A DNA stretch of 64,000 nucleotides from Streptomyces roseofulvus (GCF_039534915.1 NZ_BAAAWE010000001.1:2852001-2916000), one strand, 5' to 3'. Shown: positions 55,226 to 64,000, counted from the first letter of the stretch. Notes: generated by a model not told the origin, from the letters alone. Program-made: numbers and translations.

Positions 55226-56434
55226 ATGGCGGGCATCCAGGGCACCCCCGGCACCCCGCGGGTGCTGCGGGCCATGAACGACCGCGCCGCACTCGACCTG
55301 CTCCTGGAGCACGGCACCCTCTCCCGGACCCGGATCGGCAAGCTGACCGGCCTCTCCAAACCGACCGCCTCGCAGCTCCTCGCCCGCCTCGAAGCGGCGG
55401 GGCTGGTCCGGGTCACCGGCACCACCGAGGGCCGCCCCGGCCCCAGCGCCCAGCTGTACGCGCTCGAACCGGGCGCCGGGTACGCCGCCGGGCTCGACGT
55501 GAACCAGCACCGCATCCGCGCCGCCGTCGCCGACATCACCGGCGCCGTCACCGGCGAGTACGAGCTCCGCACCGAGGGCCGTACCGGCGACGGCGTGGTC
55601 CGCCAGGTCACCGACGCCCTCGACGGGGCCGTCAAGGCGGCCGGGCTCACCCGCGCCGACGTCCGCCGGCTGGTCATCGGCACCCCCGGCGCCTTCGACC
55701 CGGCCACCGGACGGCTCCGGTACGCCTCGCACCTGCCCGGCTGGCACTCCCCCACGCTGCTGGAGGAGCTGGCCGCGGTGCTGCCCATGCCCTTCGAGTA
55801 CGAGAACGACGTCAACCTGGTGGCGATCGCCGAGCGGGCCCTCGGCGCCGCCCGCGGCCACGAGGACTTCGTGCTGCTGTGGAACGAGGAGGGCCTCGGC
55901 GCCGCCCTCGTCCTCGGCGGCCGGCTGCACCGCGGCTTCACCGGCGGTGCCGGCGAGGTCGGCTTCCTGCCGGTCCCCGGCACCCCGCTGGTCCGCCAGG
56001 TCACCCAGGCCAACTCCGGCGGCTTCCAGGAGCTCGCCGGCGTCCAGTCGGTGCCCCGGATCGCCCGCGCGGTCGGCATCGACACGCCCGAGCAGCCCTA
56101 CGTGGCCGTGGCGTCCGGACTGCTCGCCCGGGCCGCCGAGACCCCCGAGGACGGGCCCTACGCGGAGCTGCTCGACCGGTACGCCGAGCGGCTCGCCACC
56201 GGTCTCGCCTCGCTCGTCGCCGTCCTCGACCCCGAACTCGTCGTGCTGTCCGGAGACGTCCTCGTCGCCGGCGGCGAACCGCTGCGGGCCCGCGTCCAGG
56301 CCGAGCTCGCCGACCTCGCGGCCTCCCGGCCGCGCCTCGTCCTCACCGCCGTCCCGCACGAACCCGTGCTGCGCGGGGCGCTGGAGAGCGCCCTCGCCAC
56401 CACCCGCGACGAGGTCTTCGACACCTCGCGCTGA
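55226..56434 (+). CDS. csnR: ROK-family repressor CsnR
   Basis: A 402-residue ROK regulator: N-terminal winged helix (GTLSRTRIGKLTGLSKPTAS then QLLARLEAAGLVRVTG), then the sugar-kinase-like ligand domain with GLDVNQHRIRAAVADITGAV. In S. lividans CsnR represses chitosanase and the chitosan-oligosaccharide uptake operon. The identification here rests on the following genes (binding protein, two permeases, GH4, kinase) and on the CsnR palindrome upstream. Start ATG 55226, with GTG 55223 as an alternative. The operon continues on the same strand. Confidence 0.88.
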   Translation: MAGIQGTPGTPRVLRAMNDRAALDLLLEHGTLSRTRIGKLTGLSKPTASQLLARLEAAGLVRVTGTTEGRPGPSAQLYALEPGAGYAAGLDVNQHRIRAAVADITGAVTGEYELRTEGRTGDGVVRQVTDALDGAVKAAGLTRADVRRLVIGTPGAFDPATGRLRYASHLPGWHSPTLLEELAAVLPMPFEYENDVNLVAIAERALGAARGHEDFVLLWNEEGLGAALVLGGRLHRGFTGGAGEVGFLPVPGTPLVRQVTQANSGGFQELAGVQSVPRIARAVGIDTPEQPYVAVASGLLARAAETPEDGPYAELLDRYAERLATGLASLVAVLDPELVVLSGDVLVAGGEPLRARVQAELADLAASRPRLVLTAVPHEPVLRGALESALATTRDEVFDTSR

Positions 56435-56500
56435 CCCGCCCCGGCCCCGGTCCTCGCCCCATCCCCCCTTTCCCGTCAGTCCGCCAAGGGAGACACCGCC

Positions 56501-57847
56501 ATGCCCGCACGCGCCCGCAGAGCCGCCGCCGCGCTCGCCGCCACCGCCTCGCTCGCCCTCTTCGCCACCGCCTGTACCGGCTCCGCGACCAACACCGCGA
56601 GCGACGACCCCAAGGCCGAGACGACCCTCACCTTCTGGCACGGCTGGACGGCCCCGTCCGAGGTCAAGGCGATCGAGGAGAACGTCGCCCGCTTCACCAA
56701 GGCCCACCCGAACATCAAGGTGAAGGTCGTCGGCAACATCAACGACGACAAGCTCGGCCAGGCGCTCCGCGCGGGCGGCTCCAACGGCCCCGACGTGGTC
56801 GCCTCCTTCACCACCGCCAACGTCGGCAAGTTCTGCCACACGGGCGCCCTCGCCGACCTCAAGCCCTTCATCGAGAAGGACAAGCTGGACCTCGACGCGA
56901 TCTTCCCGAAGGTCCTCCAGGACTACACCCAGTTCGAGGGGAAGCGCTGCACGCTGCCGCTGCTCTCCGACGCGTACGGGCTCTACTACAACAAGGACGC
57001 CTTCAAGGCCGCCGGCCTCGACCCGGAGGCGCCGCCGAAGACCTGGTCCGAGTTCACCGAGGTCGCCAAGAAGCTGACGAAGGCCAAGGGCGACTCGTAC
57101 GAGCGGCTCGGCTTCATGCCGAACTACCTGGGCTACGAGACGGTGGTCTCGCACTACATGTCGCAGTGGGGCCACGGCGGCTACTTCGGCGCCGACGGCA
57201 AGTCGACGGTCGGCACCGACCCCGCGTTCGCCGAGATGATGACGTACCAGAAGTCACTGGTGGACGCGCTCGGCGGCTTCCAGAAGCTGGACAAGTACCG
57301 CACCACCTTCGGCGACGAGTGGGGCGCCAAGCACCCCTTCCAGACCGGCCAGGTCGCCATGCAGCTGGACGGCGAGTGGCGGCTGAACTTCATCAAGGAG
57401 GCCAAGGTCCCGTTCGAGGTCGGCGTGGCCCCGCTGCCGGTCGCCGACGACGAGGTGGCCGAGTACGGCAAGGGCTACCTCTCCGGCACAATCATGGGCA
57501 TCGCGCCGCAGTCGAAGAAGCAGAACGCCGCCTGGGAGCTGGTCAAGTACATGACCACGGACACCGAGGCCGTGGTGAGCTTCGCCAACGCCATCGGCAA
57601 CGTCCCCTCCACCCTGGAGGCCCTGAAGTCCCCGGACCTGAAGTTCGACGAGCGCTTCAGGACCTTCCTCGACATCGCCCGGCACCCGAAGTCCACCACC
57701 TCGGACGGCGCGGTGAACGGCTCCGCGTACCAGGACACCCTCCAGAAGTTCGCCCAGCAGTACGAGAAGGGCCAGGTCACCGACCTGAAGAAGGGCCTCG
57801 CGGACACCGCCGCGCAGATCGACCGCGACATCGCCGCGGCGAAGTGA
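56501..57847 (+). CDS. csnE: ABC transporter sugar-binding lipoprotein CsnE
   Basis: Extracellular solute-binding protein of a CUT1 importer, likely for chitosan or glucosamine oligosaccharides. The signal peptide ends in the lipobox LFATACTG, with Cys25 as the lipid-modified residue. The mature part shows the family-1 binding-protein pattern (ETTLTFWHGWTAPSEVKAIE ... VAMQLDGEWRLNF); 448 residues. ATG 56501 has AAGGGAG upstream, 66 bp after csnR. The ATPase is not encoded in the operon; such systems usually share MsiK. Confidence 0.87.
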   Translation: MPARARRAAAALAATASLALFATACTGSATNTASDDPKAETTLTFWHGWTAPSEVKAIEENVARFTKAHPNIKVKVVGNINDDKLGQALRAGGSNGPDVVASFTTANVGKFCHTGALADLKPFIEKDKLDLDAIFPKVLQDYTQFEGKRCTLPLLSDAYGLYYNKDAFKAAGLDPEAPPKTWSEFTEVAKKLTKAKGDSYERLGFMPNYLGYETVVSHYMSQWGHGGYFGADGKSTVGTDPAFAEMMTYQKSLVDALGGFQKLDKYRTTFGDEWGAKHPFQTGQVAMQLDGEWRLNFIKEAKVPFEVGVAPLPVADDEVAEYGKGYLSGTIMGIAPQSKKQNAAWELVKYMTTDTEAVVSFANAIGNVPSTLEALKSPDLKFDERFRTFLDIARHPKSTTSDGAVNGSAYQDTLQKFAQQYEKGQVTDLKKGLADTAAQIDRDIAAAK

Positions 57848-57863
57848 CGGCCGGACACCGCTC

Positions 57864-58862
57864 ATGAGCACGGACACCCTGCCCGCGACGGAGGCGGCCG
57901 CCCCGGCCGCCTCCGCCCCCGGGGCGCGGAACACGCTGCGGGCCAAGCGCCGCCGCAACGCGCTCCGCACCCTGGCCTTCATGTCGCCCTGGCTGATCGG
58001 CTTCGGCTTCTTCTTCGCCTATCCGCTCGTCTCGACCGTCTACTTCTCGCTGATGAAGTACGACGGGCTCAACCCGCCCGAGTGGCGCGGCCTGGACAAC
58101 TGGACGTACGTCTTCACGTCCTTCCCGCAGTTCTGGCCGGCGCTCCAGAACACCCTCTGGCTCTGTGTCGTCATGGTGAGCTGCCGGGTGGTCTTCGGCC
58201 TCGGCATCGGCCTGCTCATCACCAAGATCAAGACGGGGGCCGGGGTCTTCCGGACCCTCTTCTACCTGCCGTACCTGGCGCCGCCGGTGGCGGCGACGCT
58301 CGCCTTCGTCTTCCTGCTCAACCCCGGCACCGGGCCGGTCAACTCGCTCCTGGAGGCGCTCGGCCTGCCCGCCCCCGCCTGGTTCAACGACGCGGCCTGG
58401 GCCAAGCCGGCCCTCACCGTGCTCGCCGTGTGGGGCGTCGGCGACCTCATGGTCATCTTCATGGCCGCCCTGCTCGACGTGCCCAAGGAGCAGTACGAGG
58501 CCGCCGAGCTGGACGGCGCGGGCCCCTGGCAGCGGTTCCGGCACATCACCCTGCCGAACATCTCGCCGATCATCCTCTTCGCCCTGGTCACCGGGGTCAT
58601 CGGCGCCATGCAGTACTACACGCAGCCGATCGTGGCCTCCAAGGTCGCCTCCGGCGTGATGGGCGGCTCCGGCGTCACCTTCGTCCCCGGCTACCCCGAC
58701 GACTCCACGCTCACGCTGCCGCAGCTCGTCTACAGCCTCGGCTTCAGCCAGTTCAACTACGGCGCGGCCTGCGTCATCGCGCTCGTGCTCTTCGCCTTCT
58801 CCATGGCCTTCACCGCCCTGCTCATGCGGCGGCGCGGCGGCCTGATCGGCTCGGGTGACTGA
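57864..58862 (+). CDS. csnF: ABC transporter permease CsnF
   Basis: First inner-membrane subunit of the importer, 332 residues and about six helices. A basic cytosolic leader (NTLRAKRRRNALRT) precedes helix 1. The EAA loop contacting the ATPase is YEAAELDGAGPWQRFRHITL. It belongs to the MalF/LacF class. It starts 16 bp after csnE, and csnG begins three bases after its stop, so the genes are tightly coupled. Confidence 0.9.
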   Translation: MSTDTLPATEAAAPAASAPGARNTLRAKRRRNALRTLAFMSPWLIGFGFFFAYPLVSTVYFSLMKYDGLNPPEWRGLDNWTYVFTSFPQFWPALQNTLWLCVVMVSCRVVFGLGIGLLITKIKTGAGVFRTLFYLPYLAPPVAATLAFVFLLNPGTGPVNSLLEALGLPAPAWFNDAAWAKPALTVLAVWGVGDLMVIFMAALLDVPKEQYEAAELDGAGPWQRFRHITLPNISPIILFALVTGVIGAMQYYTQPIVASKVASGVMGGSGVTFVPGYPDDSTLTLPQLVYSLGFSQFNYGAACVIALVLFAFSMAFTALLMRRRGGLIGSGD

Positions 58863-58865
58863 ACC

Positions 58866-59732
58866 ATGACCGTGTCCCCGACCCCGCCCGCCGCCCGGAC
58901 GGCCCGCCGCAAGGCCCTGCTGCGCTGGATCGCCGTGCACTCCCTCGGGATCGCCGCGGCCCTCTTCTTCGTCCTGCCGTTCGTCTTCGTCGTCCTCACC
59001 TCGCTGATGAGCGACCAGCAGGCGCTCACCCGCGACCTCACCCCGGACACCTGGCACTTCGAGAACTACACCAAGGTCTTCGAGACGCCCGGCTTCCTCA
59101 CCTGGTGGAAGAACTCGCTGCTGTACGCCGGGCTCGGCACCGTCCTCGTCGTGGTCTCCTCGATCCCCGTCGCGTACGCGCTCGCCAAGTTCCGCTTCCG
59201 CGGCCGGCACCTGTCCCTGCTGCTCGTCATCTCGATGATGATGCTGCCGCCGCAGGTCGTGATCATCCCCATGTACCTGTTCTGGGCCAAGCAGATGGAC
59301 CTCTCCGGGTCGCTCTGGCCGCTGATCATCCCGCTGGCCTTCGGCGACGCCTTCGCCGTCTTCCTGCTGCGCCAGTTCCTCCTCACCATCCCCGACGAGT
59401 ACGTCGAGGCGGCCCGGATCGACGGCTGCGGCGAACTGCGCACCCTGCTGCGGATCGTGCTGCCGATGGCGAAGCCCGGCATCGCCGCCGTCGCCCTCTT
59501 CCAGTTCTTCTACTGCTGGAACGACTACTTCGGGCCGCAGATCTACGCCTCCGAGAACCCGGCCGCCTGGACGCTCAGTTACGGCCTGGAGTCCTTCAAG
59601 GGCGCGCACCACACCGACTGGAACCTGACCATGGCCGCGACCGTCCTGGTCATGGCCCCCGTGATCCTCGTGTTCTTCTTCGCGCAGAAGGCGTTCGTCG
59701 AGGGAGTCACCCTGACCGGAGTGAAGGGCTGA
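58866..59732 (+). CDS. csnG: ABC transporter permease CsnG
   Basis: Second inner-membrane subunit (MalG class), 288 residues and six helices. The EAA loop is YVEAARIDGCGELRTLLRIV, and SIPVAYALAKFRFRGRHLSL is the typical MalG block. It ends with the MalG-like ...AQKAFVEGVTLTGVKG. Together with CsnF it forms the transmembrane path for oligosaccharide. The stop lies seven bases before csnH. Confidence 0.92.
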   Translation: MTVSPTPPAARTARRKALLRWIAVHSLGIAAALFFVLPFVFVVLTSLMSDQQALTRDLTPDTWHFENYTKVFETPGFLTWWKNSLLYAGLGTVLVVVSSIPVAYALAKFRFRGRHLSLLLVISMMMLPPQVVIIPMYLFWAKQMDLSGSLWPLIIPLAFGDAFAVFLLRQFLLTIPDEYVEAARIDGCGELRTLLRIVLPMAKPGIAAVALFQFFYCWNDYFGPQIYASENPAAWTLSYGLESFKGAHHTDWNLTMAATVLVMAPVILVFFFAQKAFVEGVTLTGVKG

Positions 59733-59739
59733 GACACAC

Positions 59740-61005
59740 ATGAAGCTCGCTGTCGTGGGGGGCGGCTCCACCTACACCCCCGAACTGATCGACGGATTCG
59801 CGCGGCTGCGCGACACCCTGCCCATCACCGAACTCGTCCTCGTCGACCCCGCCGCCGACCGGCTCGCCCTCGTCGGCGGGCTCGCCCGGCGCATCTTCGC
59901 CAAGCAGGACCACGACGGGACGATCACCACCACCACCGACCTCGACGCCGCCGTCCAGGGCGCCGACGCCGTGCTCCTCCAGCTCCGCGTCGGCGGCCAG
60001 GCCGCCCGCAACGAGGACGAGACCTGGCCGCTGGAGTGCGGCTGCGTCGGCCAGGAGACCACCGGCGCGGGCGGCCTCGCCAAGGCGCTGCGCACGGTCC
60101 CCGTCGTCCTCGACATCGCCGAACGGGTCCGGCGCGCCAACCCGGACGCCTGGATCATCGACTTCACCAACCCCGTCGGCATCGTCACCCGCGCGCTCCT
60201 GAAGGCCGGGCACAAGGCCGTCGGACTCTGCAACGTCGCCATCGGCTTCCAGCGCAAGTTCGCGAAGCTCCTCGACGTGGCCCCGGCCGAGATCCACCTC
60301 GACCACATCGGCCTCAACCACCTCACCTGGGAGACCGGCGTCCGGCTCGGCGGCCCGGACGGCGAGGACGTGCTGCCCCGGCTGCTCGCCGAGCACGGCG
60401 ACACGATCGCCGGCGACCTGCACCTGCCGCGCCTGGTGATGGACCGCTTCGGCGTCGTCCCCTCGTACTACCTGCGCTACTACTACGCGCACGACGAGGT
60501 GGTGGAGGAGCTGCGCACCAAGCCGTCGCGGGCCGCCGAGGTCGCCGCGATGGAGAAGCAGCTCCTGGAGATGTACGGGGACCCGGCGCTCGACGAGAAG
60601 CCGGCGCTGCTCGGCAAGCGCGGCGGGGCCTTCTACTCGGAGGCGGCCGTGGACCTGGCGGCCTCGCTGCTGGGCGGGGCGGGCTCGCCGTACCAGGTGG
60701 TGAACACCCTCAACGGCGGGACGCTGCCGTTCCTGCCGGACGACGCGGTCATCGAGACGCAGGCGGCGGTCGGGCCCGGCGGCGCGGTGCCGCTGCCGGT
60801 CGCGCCGGTGGACCCGCTGTACGCCGGTCTGATCGCGCACGTCACGGCCTACGAGGACCTGGCGCTCGACGCGGCCCTGCGCGGCGGCCGGGAGCGGGTC
60901 TTCAAGGCGCTGCTCGCCCACCCGCTGGTCGGGCAGTACGCGTACGCCGAGCAGCTCACCGACCGGCTGATCGCCCACAACCGGGGGCACCTCGCGTGGG
61001 CGTGA
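59740..61005 (+). CDS. csnH: GH4 family 6-phospho-glycosidase CsnH
   Basis: A 421-residue family-4 glycosidase that uses NAD and a divalent metal. VVGGGSTYTPELIDGFARL is the dinucleotide loop. VGLCNVAIGFQRK gives the metal-site Cys164 and Asn165, and LDHIGLNHLTWETG the metal-site His194. The family cleaves 6-phosphorylated disaccharides by oxidation-elimination. In the csn operon it would split 6-phospho-chitosan oligosaccharides made by CsnK. The GTGA overlap with csnK (start at 61002) implies coupling. Confidence 0.9.
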   Translation: MKLAVVGGGSTYTPELIDGFARLRDTLPITELVLVDPAADRLALVGGLARRIFAKQDHDGTITTTTDLDAAVQGADAVLLQLRVGGQAARNEDETWPLECGCVGQETTGAGGLAKALRTVPVVLDIAERVRRANPDAWIIDFTNPVGIVTRALLKAGHKAVGLCNVAIGFQRKFAKLLDVAPAEIHLDHIGLNHLTWETGVRLGGPDGEDVLPRLLAEHGDTIAGDLHLPRLVMDRFGVVPSYYLRYYYAHDEVVEELRTKPSRAAEVAAMEKQLLEMYGDPALDEKPALLGKRGGAFYSEAAVDLAASLLGGAGSPYQVVNTLNGGTLPFLPDDAVIETQAAVGPGGAVPLPVAPVDPLYAGLIAHVTAYEDLALDAALRGGRERVFKALLAHPLVGQYAYAEQLTDRLIAHNRGHLAWA

Positions 61006-61970
61006 ACGGGGGGCTGCTCGCGGTCGACGCGGGCAACAGCAAGACCGACGTGGCGGTCCTCGCGCCGGACGGGACGGTGCTGGGCGCGGCGCGCGGGGGC
61101 GGCTTCCAGCCGCCGCTGGTGGGGGTGGCGGCGGCCGTCGACGGGCTGGCGGAGATCGCGGGGCGGGCGGCGGCCGACGCCGGTGTCCCGCTGTCCTTCG
61201 CCCACGTCACGGCCTGCCTGGCCAACGCGGACCTGCCGGTCGAGGAGGCGGCGCTGGAGCGGGAGCTGACGGGGCGGGGGTGGAGTGCTTCGGTACGGGT
61301 CCACAACGACACCTTCGCGATCCTGCGGGCCGGGCTCGACGAGCCGCGCGGGGTGGCCGTGGTCTGCGGGGCCGGGGTGAACTGCGTGGGCATGACCCCG
61401 GACGGGCGGACCGCCCGCTTCCCGGCGCTCGGGAAGATCTCCGGGGACTGGGGCGGGGGCGGCGGGCTCTCCGACGAGGCCATGTGGTTCGGGGCCCGTG
61501 CGGAGGACGGCCGGGGCGAGCCGACCGAGCTGGCCCGGGCGCTGCCCGCGCACTTCGGCCTGGACACCATGTACGCGCTGATCGAGGCCGTGCACCTGGG
61601 CCGGATCCCGCACGCGCGGCGGCACGAGCTGACGCCGGTGCTGTTCCGGGTGGCGGCGGAGGGCGACCCGGTGGCGCTGTCCCTGGTGCACCGGATGGCC
61701 GAGGAGGTCGTGGCCCTGTCGACGGTGGCGCTGCGGCGGCTCGGACTGCTGGACGAGGAGGCGCCGGTGGTCCTCGGCGGCAGCGTCCTCGCCGCCCGGC
61801 ACCCGCAGTTGGACGCCCGGATCCTCGAACTCCTCGCGGAGCGGGCGCCGAAGGCGGTCGTGCGGTTCGTGACGGCGCCGCCGGTGCTGGGCGCGGGGCT
61901 GCTCGCCCTGGACGAGCGGGGGGCGGGGCCGGCGGCGGCGGAGCGGCTGCGGGCGCACTACGCGGGCTGA
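61002..61970 (+). CDS. csnK: BadF/BadG-type sugar kinase CsnK
   Basis: A 322-residue kinase of the BadF/BadG/BcrA/BcrD ATPase family, like N-acetylglucosamine kinases. The ATP phosphate-1 loop is LLAVDAGNSKTDVAVLAPDG and phosphate-2 is VAVVCGAGVNCVG; GKISGDWGGGGGLSDEA is a further family block. It would phosphorylate incoming glucosamine oligosaccharides for CsnH. The start GTG 61002 overlaps the csnH stop; GTG 60996 is in frame. Last gene of the operon; a hairpin follows 28 bp later. Confidence 0.88.
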   Translation: MNGGLLAVDAGNSKTDVAVLAPDGTVLGAARGGGFQPPLVGVAAAVDGLAEIAGRAAADAGVPLSFAHVTACLANADLPVEEAALERELTGRGWSASVRVHNDTFAILRAGLDEPRGVAVVCGAGVNCVGMTPDGRTARFPALGKISGDWGGGGGLSDEAMWFGARAEDGRGEPTELARALPAHFGLDTMYALIEAVHLGRIPHARRHELTPVLFRVAAEGDPVALSLVHRMAEEVVALSTVALRRLGLLDEEAPVVLGGSVLAARHPQLDARILELLAERAPKAVVRFVTAPPVLGAGLLALDERGAGPAAAERLRAHYAG

Positions 61971-61997
61971 CGCCCGCACATGTTCACCTGTTCGAGC

Positions 61998-62028
61998 GAT
62001 CCCCCGGGTGGAACCGATCCGGGGGATC
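61998..62028 (+). terminator. Terminator of the csn operon
   Basis: 10-bp inverted repeat gatcccccgg (61998-62007) and ccgggggatc (62019-62028), 28 bp after the csnK stop. The rest of the 268-bp gap to the next gene shows no other structure that I can name. Confidence 0.75.
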
Positions 62029-62238
62029 CGTCGTATTCAGAGTGAATGGTGTTCGAAGCGGGTTCGATGCGGGCGCGAGCGGTCAGGGGAGAGAGCGAGG
62101 GGGGCCTCGCCCGCGGAAGTCCCGGGAGAGTGGGGCGCGATAGGCACAAGATCGTGTCATTCCCGGTGTGCGGGCGGGTCACCTGCGGCCATACTGCTCG
62201 CCGGGGTCGATCGACGTCGAGACCGAGGGGGAGGTCAC

Positions 62239-63681
62239 GTGACACATCCGCCGAGCGCGCCCGCCGCGGCGCCGCATCCGGCATCCGCGCCCGCGCGGCC
62301 GGCCGTGCCCGGGCAGGTCTCGCGTGCCGCCGCCGTCGGCGCCGCACCGCCGCCCGCGCGAGGGGCGTGGGCGACCGGGCGCGAGGTGCTGCGGGAGGCC
62401 GCGACGACCGAGCCGGGCCGGCTGCGGATCCTCGGGGCCGTCCTCGCCCTGCTCGTCCTGGCGCTCGGCACGGTCGCCGGTCTCGAAGCGGCCGACCGGG
62501 CCGGCTCCGCCGAGGACGTCGTCGGACGCAGCCAGCCGCTGAGCGCCGACGCCGCCGCGATCTACCGCTCCCTGGCCGACGCGGACTCGACCGCCGCGGC
62601 CGGCTTCCTCGCCGGGATACTCGAACCGGGCGAGTCCCGCGCCCGGTACGACCGGGACATCGCGACCGCCTCCCGGCTCCTGGTGAAGGCCGCGGCGAAC
62701 ACGGACGGTTCGGGCGAGTCGGCCCGCGAGATCACCACCCTCAACGAACTGCTGCCCCGCTACACCGGGCTGATCGAGCGCGCCCGGGCCGCCAACCGGC
62801 AGGGCCTGCCGCTCGGCGGCGCCTATCTGCGGTACGCGAACCAGGAGATGACGACCCGGCTGCTGCCCGCCGCCGAGCGGCTGTACGCGGCGGAGACGGC
62901 CCGGCTGCACGAGGACGACGACGACGCCCGCGCCTGGCCCTACCTGGCGCTCGGCGCCGGGGGGCTCGCCCTCGGCGTGCTGGGGTGGGCGCAGCGGCGG
63001 GAGTACCGGCGGACCAACCGGGTGTTCAGCCGGGGGCTGCTCGCCGCCACCGCCGCCTCCGTCGTGGTGCTGCTGTGGCTGGCCGGGGCGCACACGGTGG
63101 CCCGGACCGGTCTGGGCTCGGCGCAGTCCGAGGGGCAGCAGTCGCTGCAGCTCCTCAACGAGGCGCGGATCAGCTCCCTCAAGGCCCGCGCCAACGAGAA
63201 CCTGACGCAGGTCGCCCGGGGCGCGGTGCTCACCGAGGACGGGAAGGACGACAAGTACGAGGCGGAGTACGCGACCGGGATGGGCGCCCTCGCCGACGCG
63301 CTCGCCCGGGCGACCCGGCTCGCCGACGACGAGGCCGGCCGGGCCCCGCTGGCCGAGGCCGCGGCCGCGGTCGAGGAGTGGCGGAAGCGGCACGCCGAGG
63401 CGCAGAAGCGCGGCGACGACGGCGACTACCGCGGCGCCCTCGACCTGATCGTCGGCCCGCAGGGCGAGACGGAGCCGAAGGAGTCGGCCGGCTGGTCCTT
63501 CGACCAGGTCGACGCGGCCCTGGAGCGGGCCCTCACGCACGAGCAGGACGAGTTCACCCGCTCCGCGCGCGGGGCGGTGGACGCGCTGACCGGGCTGCCG
63601 CTGGGCGCGGCGGCGCTGGGCGCGCTGGGCGCGCTGGGCGCGGTGCTCGGCATCAACCGAAGACTGTCGGAGTACCGGTGA
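62239..63681 (+). CDS. GlnX-like transmembrane sensor protein
   Basis: A 480-residue membrane protein. Helices lie at about 64-84 (RILGAVLALLVLALGTVAGL), 236-254, 265-285 and near the C-terminus (about 452-472). The two long exported segments between them are helical and alanine/arginine-rich. The following gene encodes a GlnH-like binding protein, and this pairing matches the mycobacterial glnH-glnX-pknG system, where GlnX passes amino-acid binding outside to the kinase PknG inside. The identification rests mainly on that context. GTG 62239 has GGGGGAGG upstream. The next gene starts 11 bp after its stop. Confidence 0.7.
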   Translation: MTHPPSAPAAAPHPASAPARPAVPGQVSRAAAVGAAPPPARGAWATGREVLREAATTEPGRLRILGAVLALLVLALGTVAGLEAADRAGSAEDVVGRSQPLSADAAAIYRSLADADSTAAAGFLAGILEPGESRARYDRDIATASRLLVKAAANTDGSGESAREITTLNELLPRYTGLIERARAANRQGLPLGGAYLRYANQEMTTRLLPAAERLYAAETARLHEDDDDARAWPYLALGAGGLALGVLGWAQRREYRRTNRVFSRGLLAATAASVVVLLWLAGAHTVARTGLGSAQSEGQQSLQLLNEARISSLKARANENLTQVARGAVLTEDGKDDKYEAEYATGMGALADALARATRLADDEAGRAPLAEAAAAVEEWRKRHAEAQKRGDDGDYRGALDLIVGPQGETEPKESAGWSFDQVDAALERALTHEQDEFTRSARGAVDALTGLPLGAAALGALGALGAVLGINRRLSEYR

Positions 63682-63692
63682 GAGGGGGCGGA

Positions 63693-64000
63693 ATGGCACA
63701 CGACGGCGAGCCGGCGGCGCGACGGGCGGCCCGGCGGCTGCGGGGCTGGGGCGGCGTGGCCGCGATGGGTGCGGCCTGCGCGCTGACCGCCGCCCTCACC
63801 CTGCTGCCGCTCACCCGGGACGCGGGCGGCGCGGTCCCGTCCGGCGGTCCTTCCGGGCCGGGCCCCGGCGTGGGCACGGGCCTCCAGGTCAAGGCCGACA
63901 CCTGCGAGAACCCGCAGGCGTCGCTGCGGCCGTCGACGGTGGACGGGCCGTCGGTCGCCGCGATCAAGCGGCGCGGCAAGCTGATCGTCGGCGTCGACCA
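63693..64000 (+). CDS. GlnH-like glutamate/aspartate-binding lipoprotein (N-terminal part)
   Basis: Partial, 102 codons inside the window. The N-terminal helix (GVAAMGAACALTAALTLLPL) contains a possible lipobox around GAAC, followed by a Gly/Pro-rich linker. The start of the binding-protein domain then reads VAAIKRRGKLIVGVDQ, the usual GlnH beginning. ATG 63693 has AGAGGGGG upstream. In other actinobacteria this gene is followed by pknG, which would lie beyond the window. It probably forms an operon with the GlnX-like gene. Confidence 0.8.
   Translation, partial: MAHDGEPAARRAARRLRGWGGVAAMGAACALTAALTLLPLTRDAGGAVPSGGPSGPGPGVGTGLQVKADTCENPQASLRPSTVDGPSVAAIKRRGKLIVGVD

Overview
The window is high-GC actinobacterial chromosome with short intergenic gaps, frequent GTG starts and long GC-rich hairpins between convergent genes. 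From memory, the gene order ndk - DUF4233 - folC - valS - clpX - clpP2 - clpP1 - tig - tRNAs ... rpiB - amino-acid permeases - sodF - pepN - protease - asd - pepN - malQ - mscS - csnR/csnEFGHK follows the core of a Streptomyces chromosome (roughly the SCO2612 to SCO2665 stretch of S. coelicolor). The genus call is therefore strong. I cannot name the species. There is no phage, plasmid, integrase, CRISPR array or rRNA.

Layout. 1-4.5 kb: start of ndk, a DUF4233 membrane protein, folC, then an MreB/Mbl-like actin and a sensor kinase with no response regulator beside it. 4.5-13.5 kb: valS, a Pro/Gln/Tyr-rich membrane protein with what looks like the 3' end of a lost second copy behind it, the clpX / clpP1-clpP2 protease genes with a ClgR-like site, trigger factor, and two tRNA genes. 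13.5-24 kb: a SpoIIE-type phosphatase, an Eis-like acetyltransferase, a Nei-type glycosylase, rpiB, three related amino-acid permeases, bioY, a fold-back MITE sitting on a permease stop codon, and sodF behind a clear Nur box. 24-33.5 kb: an Rv2466c-like thioredoxin-fold protein lacking its second cysteine, aminopeptidase N, an AbiEi/nuclease-fold protein, a secreted serine hydrolase, Nudix, HPP, PNPOx-like and VOC proteins, and a CGNR regulator. 33.5-42 kb: a very large secreted subtilase, an ECF sigma factor with a membrane partner, asd and a second pepN. 42-47 kb: allantoicase, a LysR regulator, two EamA transporters and a MarR regulator. 47-54 kb: malQ with a repeat-protein ORF coupled upstream, a secreted GH84-like enzyme with an altered catalytic pair, and an HNH endonuclease. 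54-64 kb: mscS, the chitosan-oligosaccharide (csn) uptake and phosphorylation operon, and the start of what looks like a glutamate-sensing glnX-glnH-pknG operon.

How the parts connect. The best evidence for an undescribed circuit is in 43-46.2 kb. Two DNA modules with identical internal spacing (a TTCAG-N5-CTGAA dyad and, 28 bp from it, a TTCGATGGACC box) sit 30-32 bp in front of allantoicase and of EamA1-lysR, which suggests one LysR protein controls both. Other regulatory pairings readable from DNA are Nur-sodF, CsnR-csn, ClgR-clpP1, MarR-EamA2, a palindrome between the VOC and CGNR genes, and a tandem 16-bp repeat between the ECF sigma operon and asd. Functional assignments rest on reading motifs and family memory; no database search was run.
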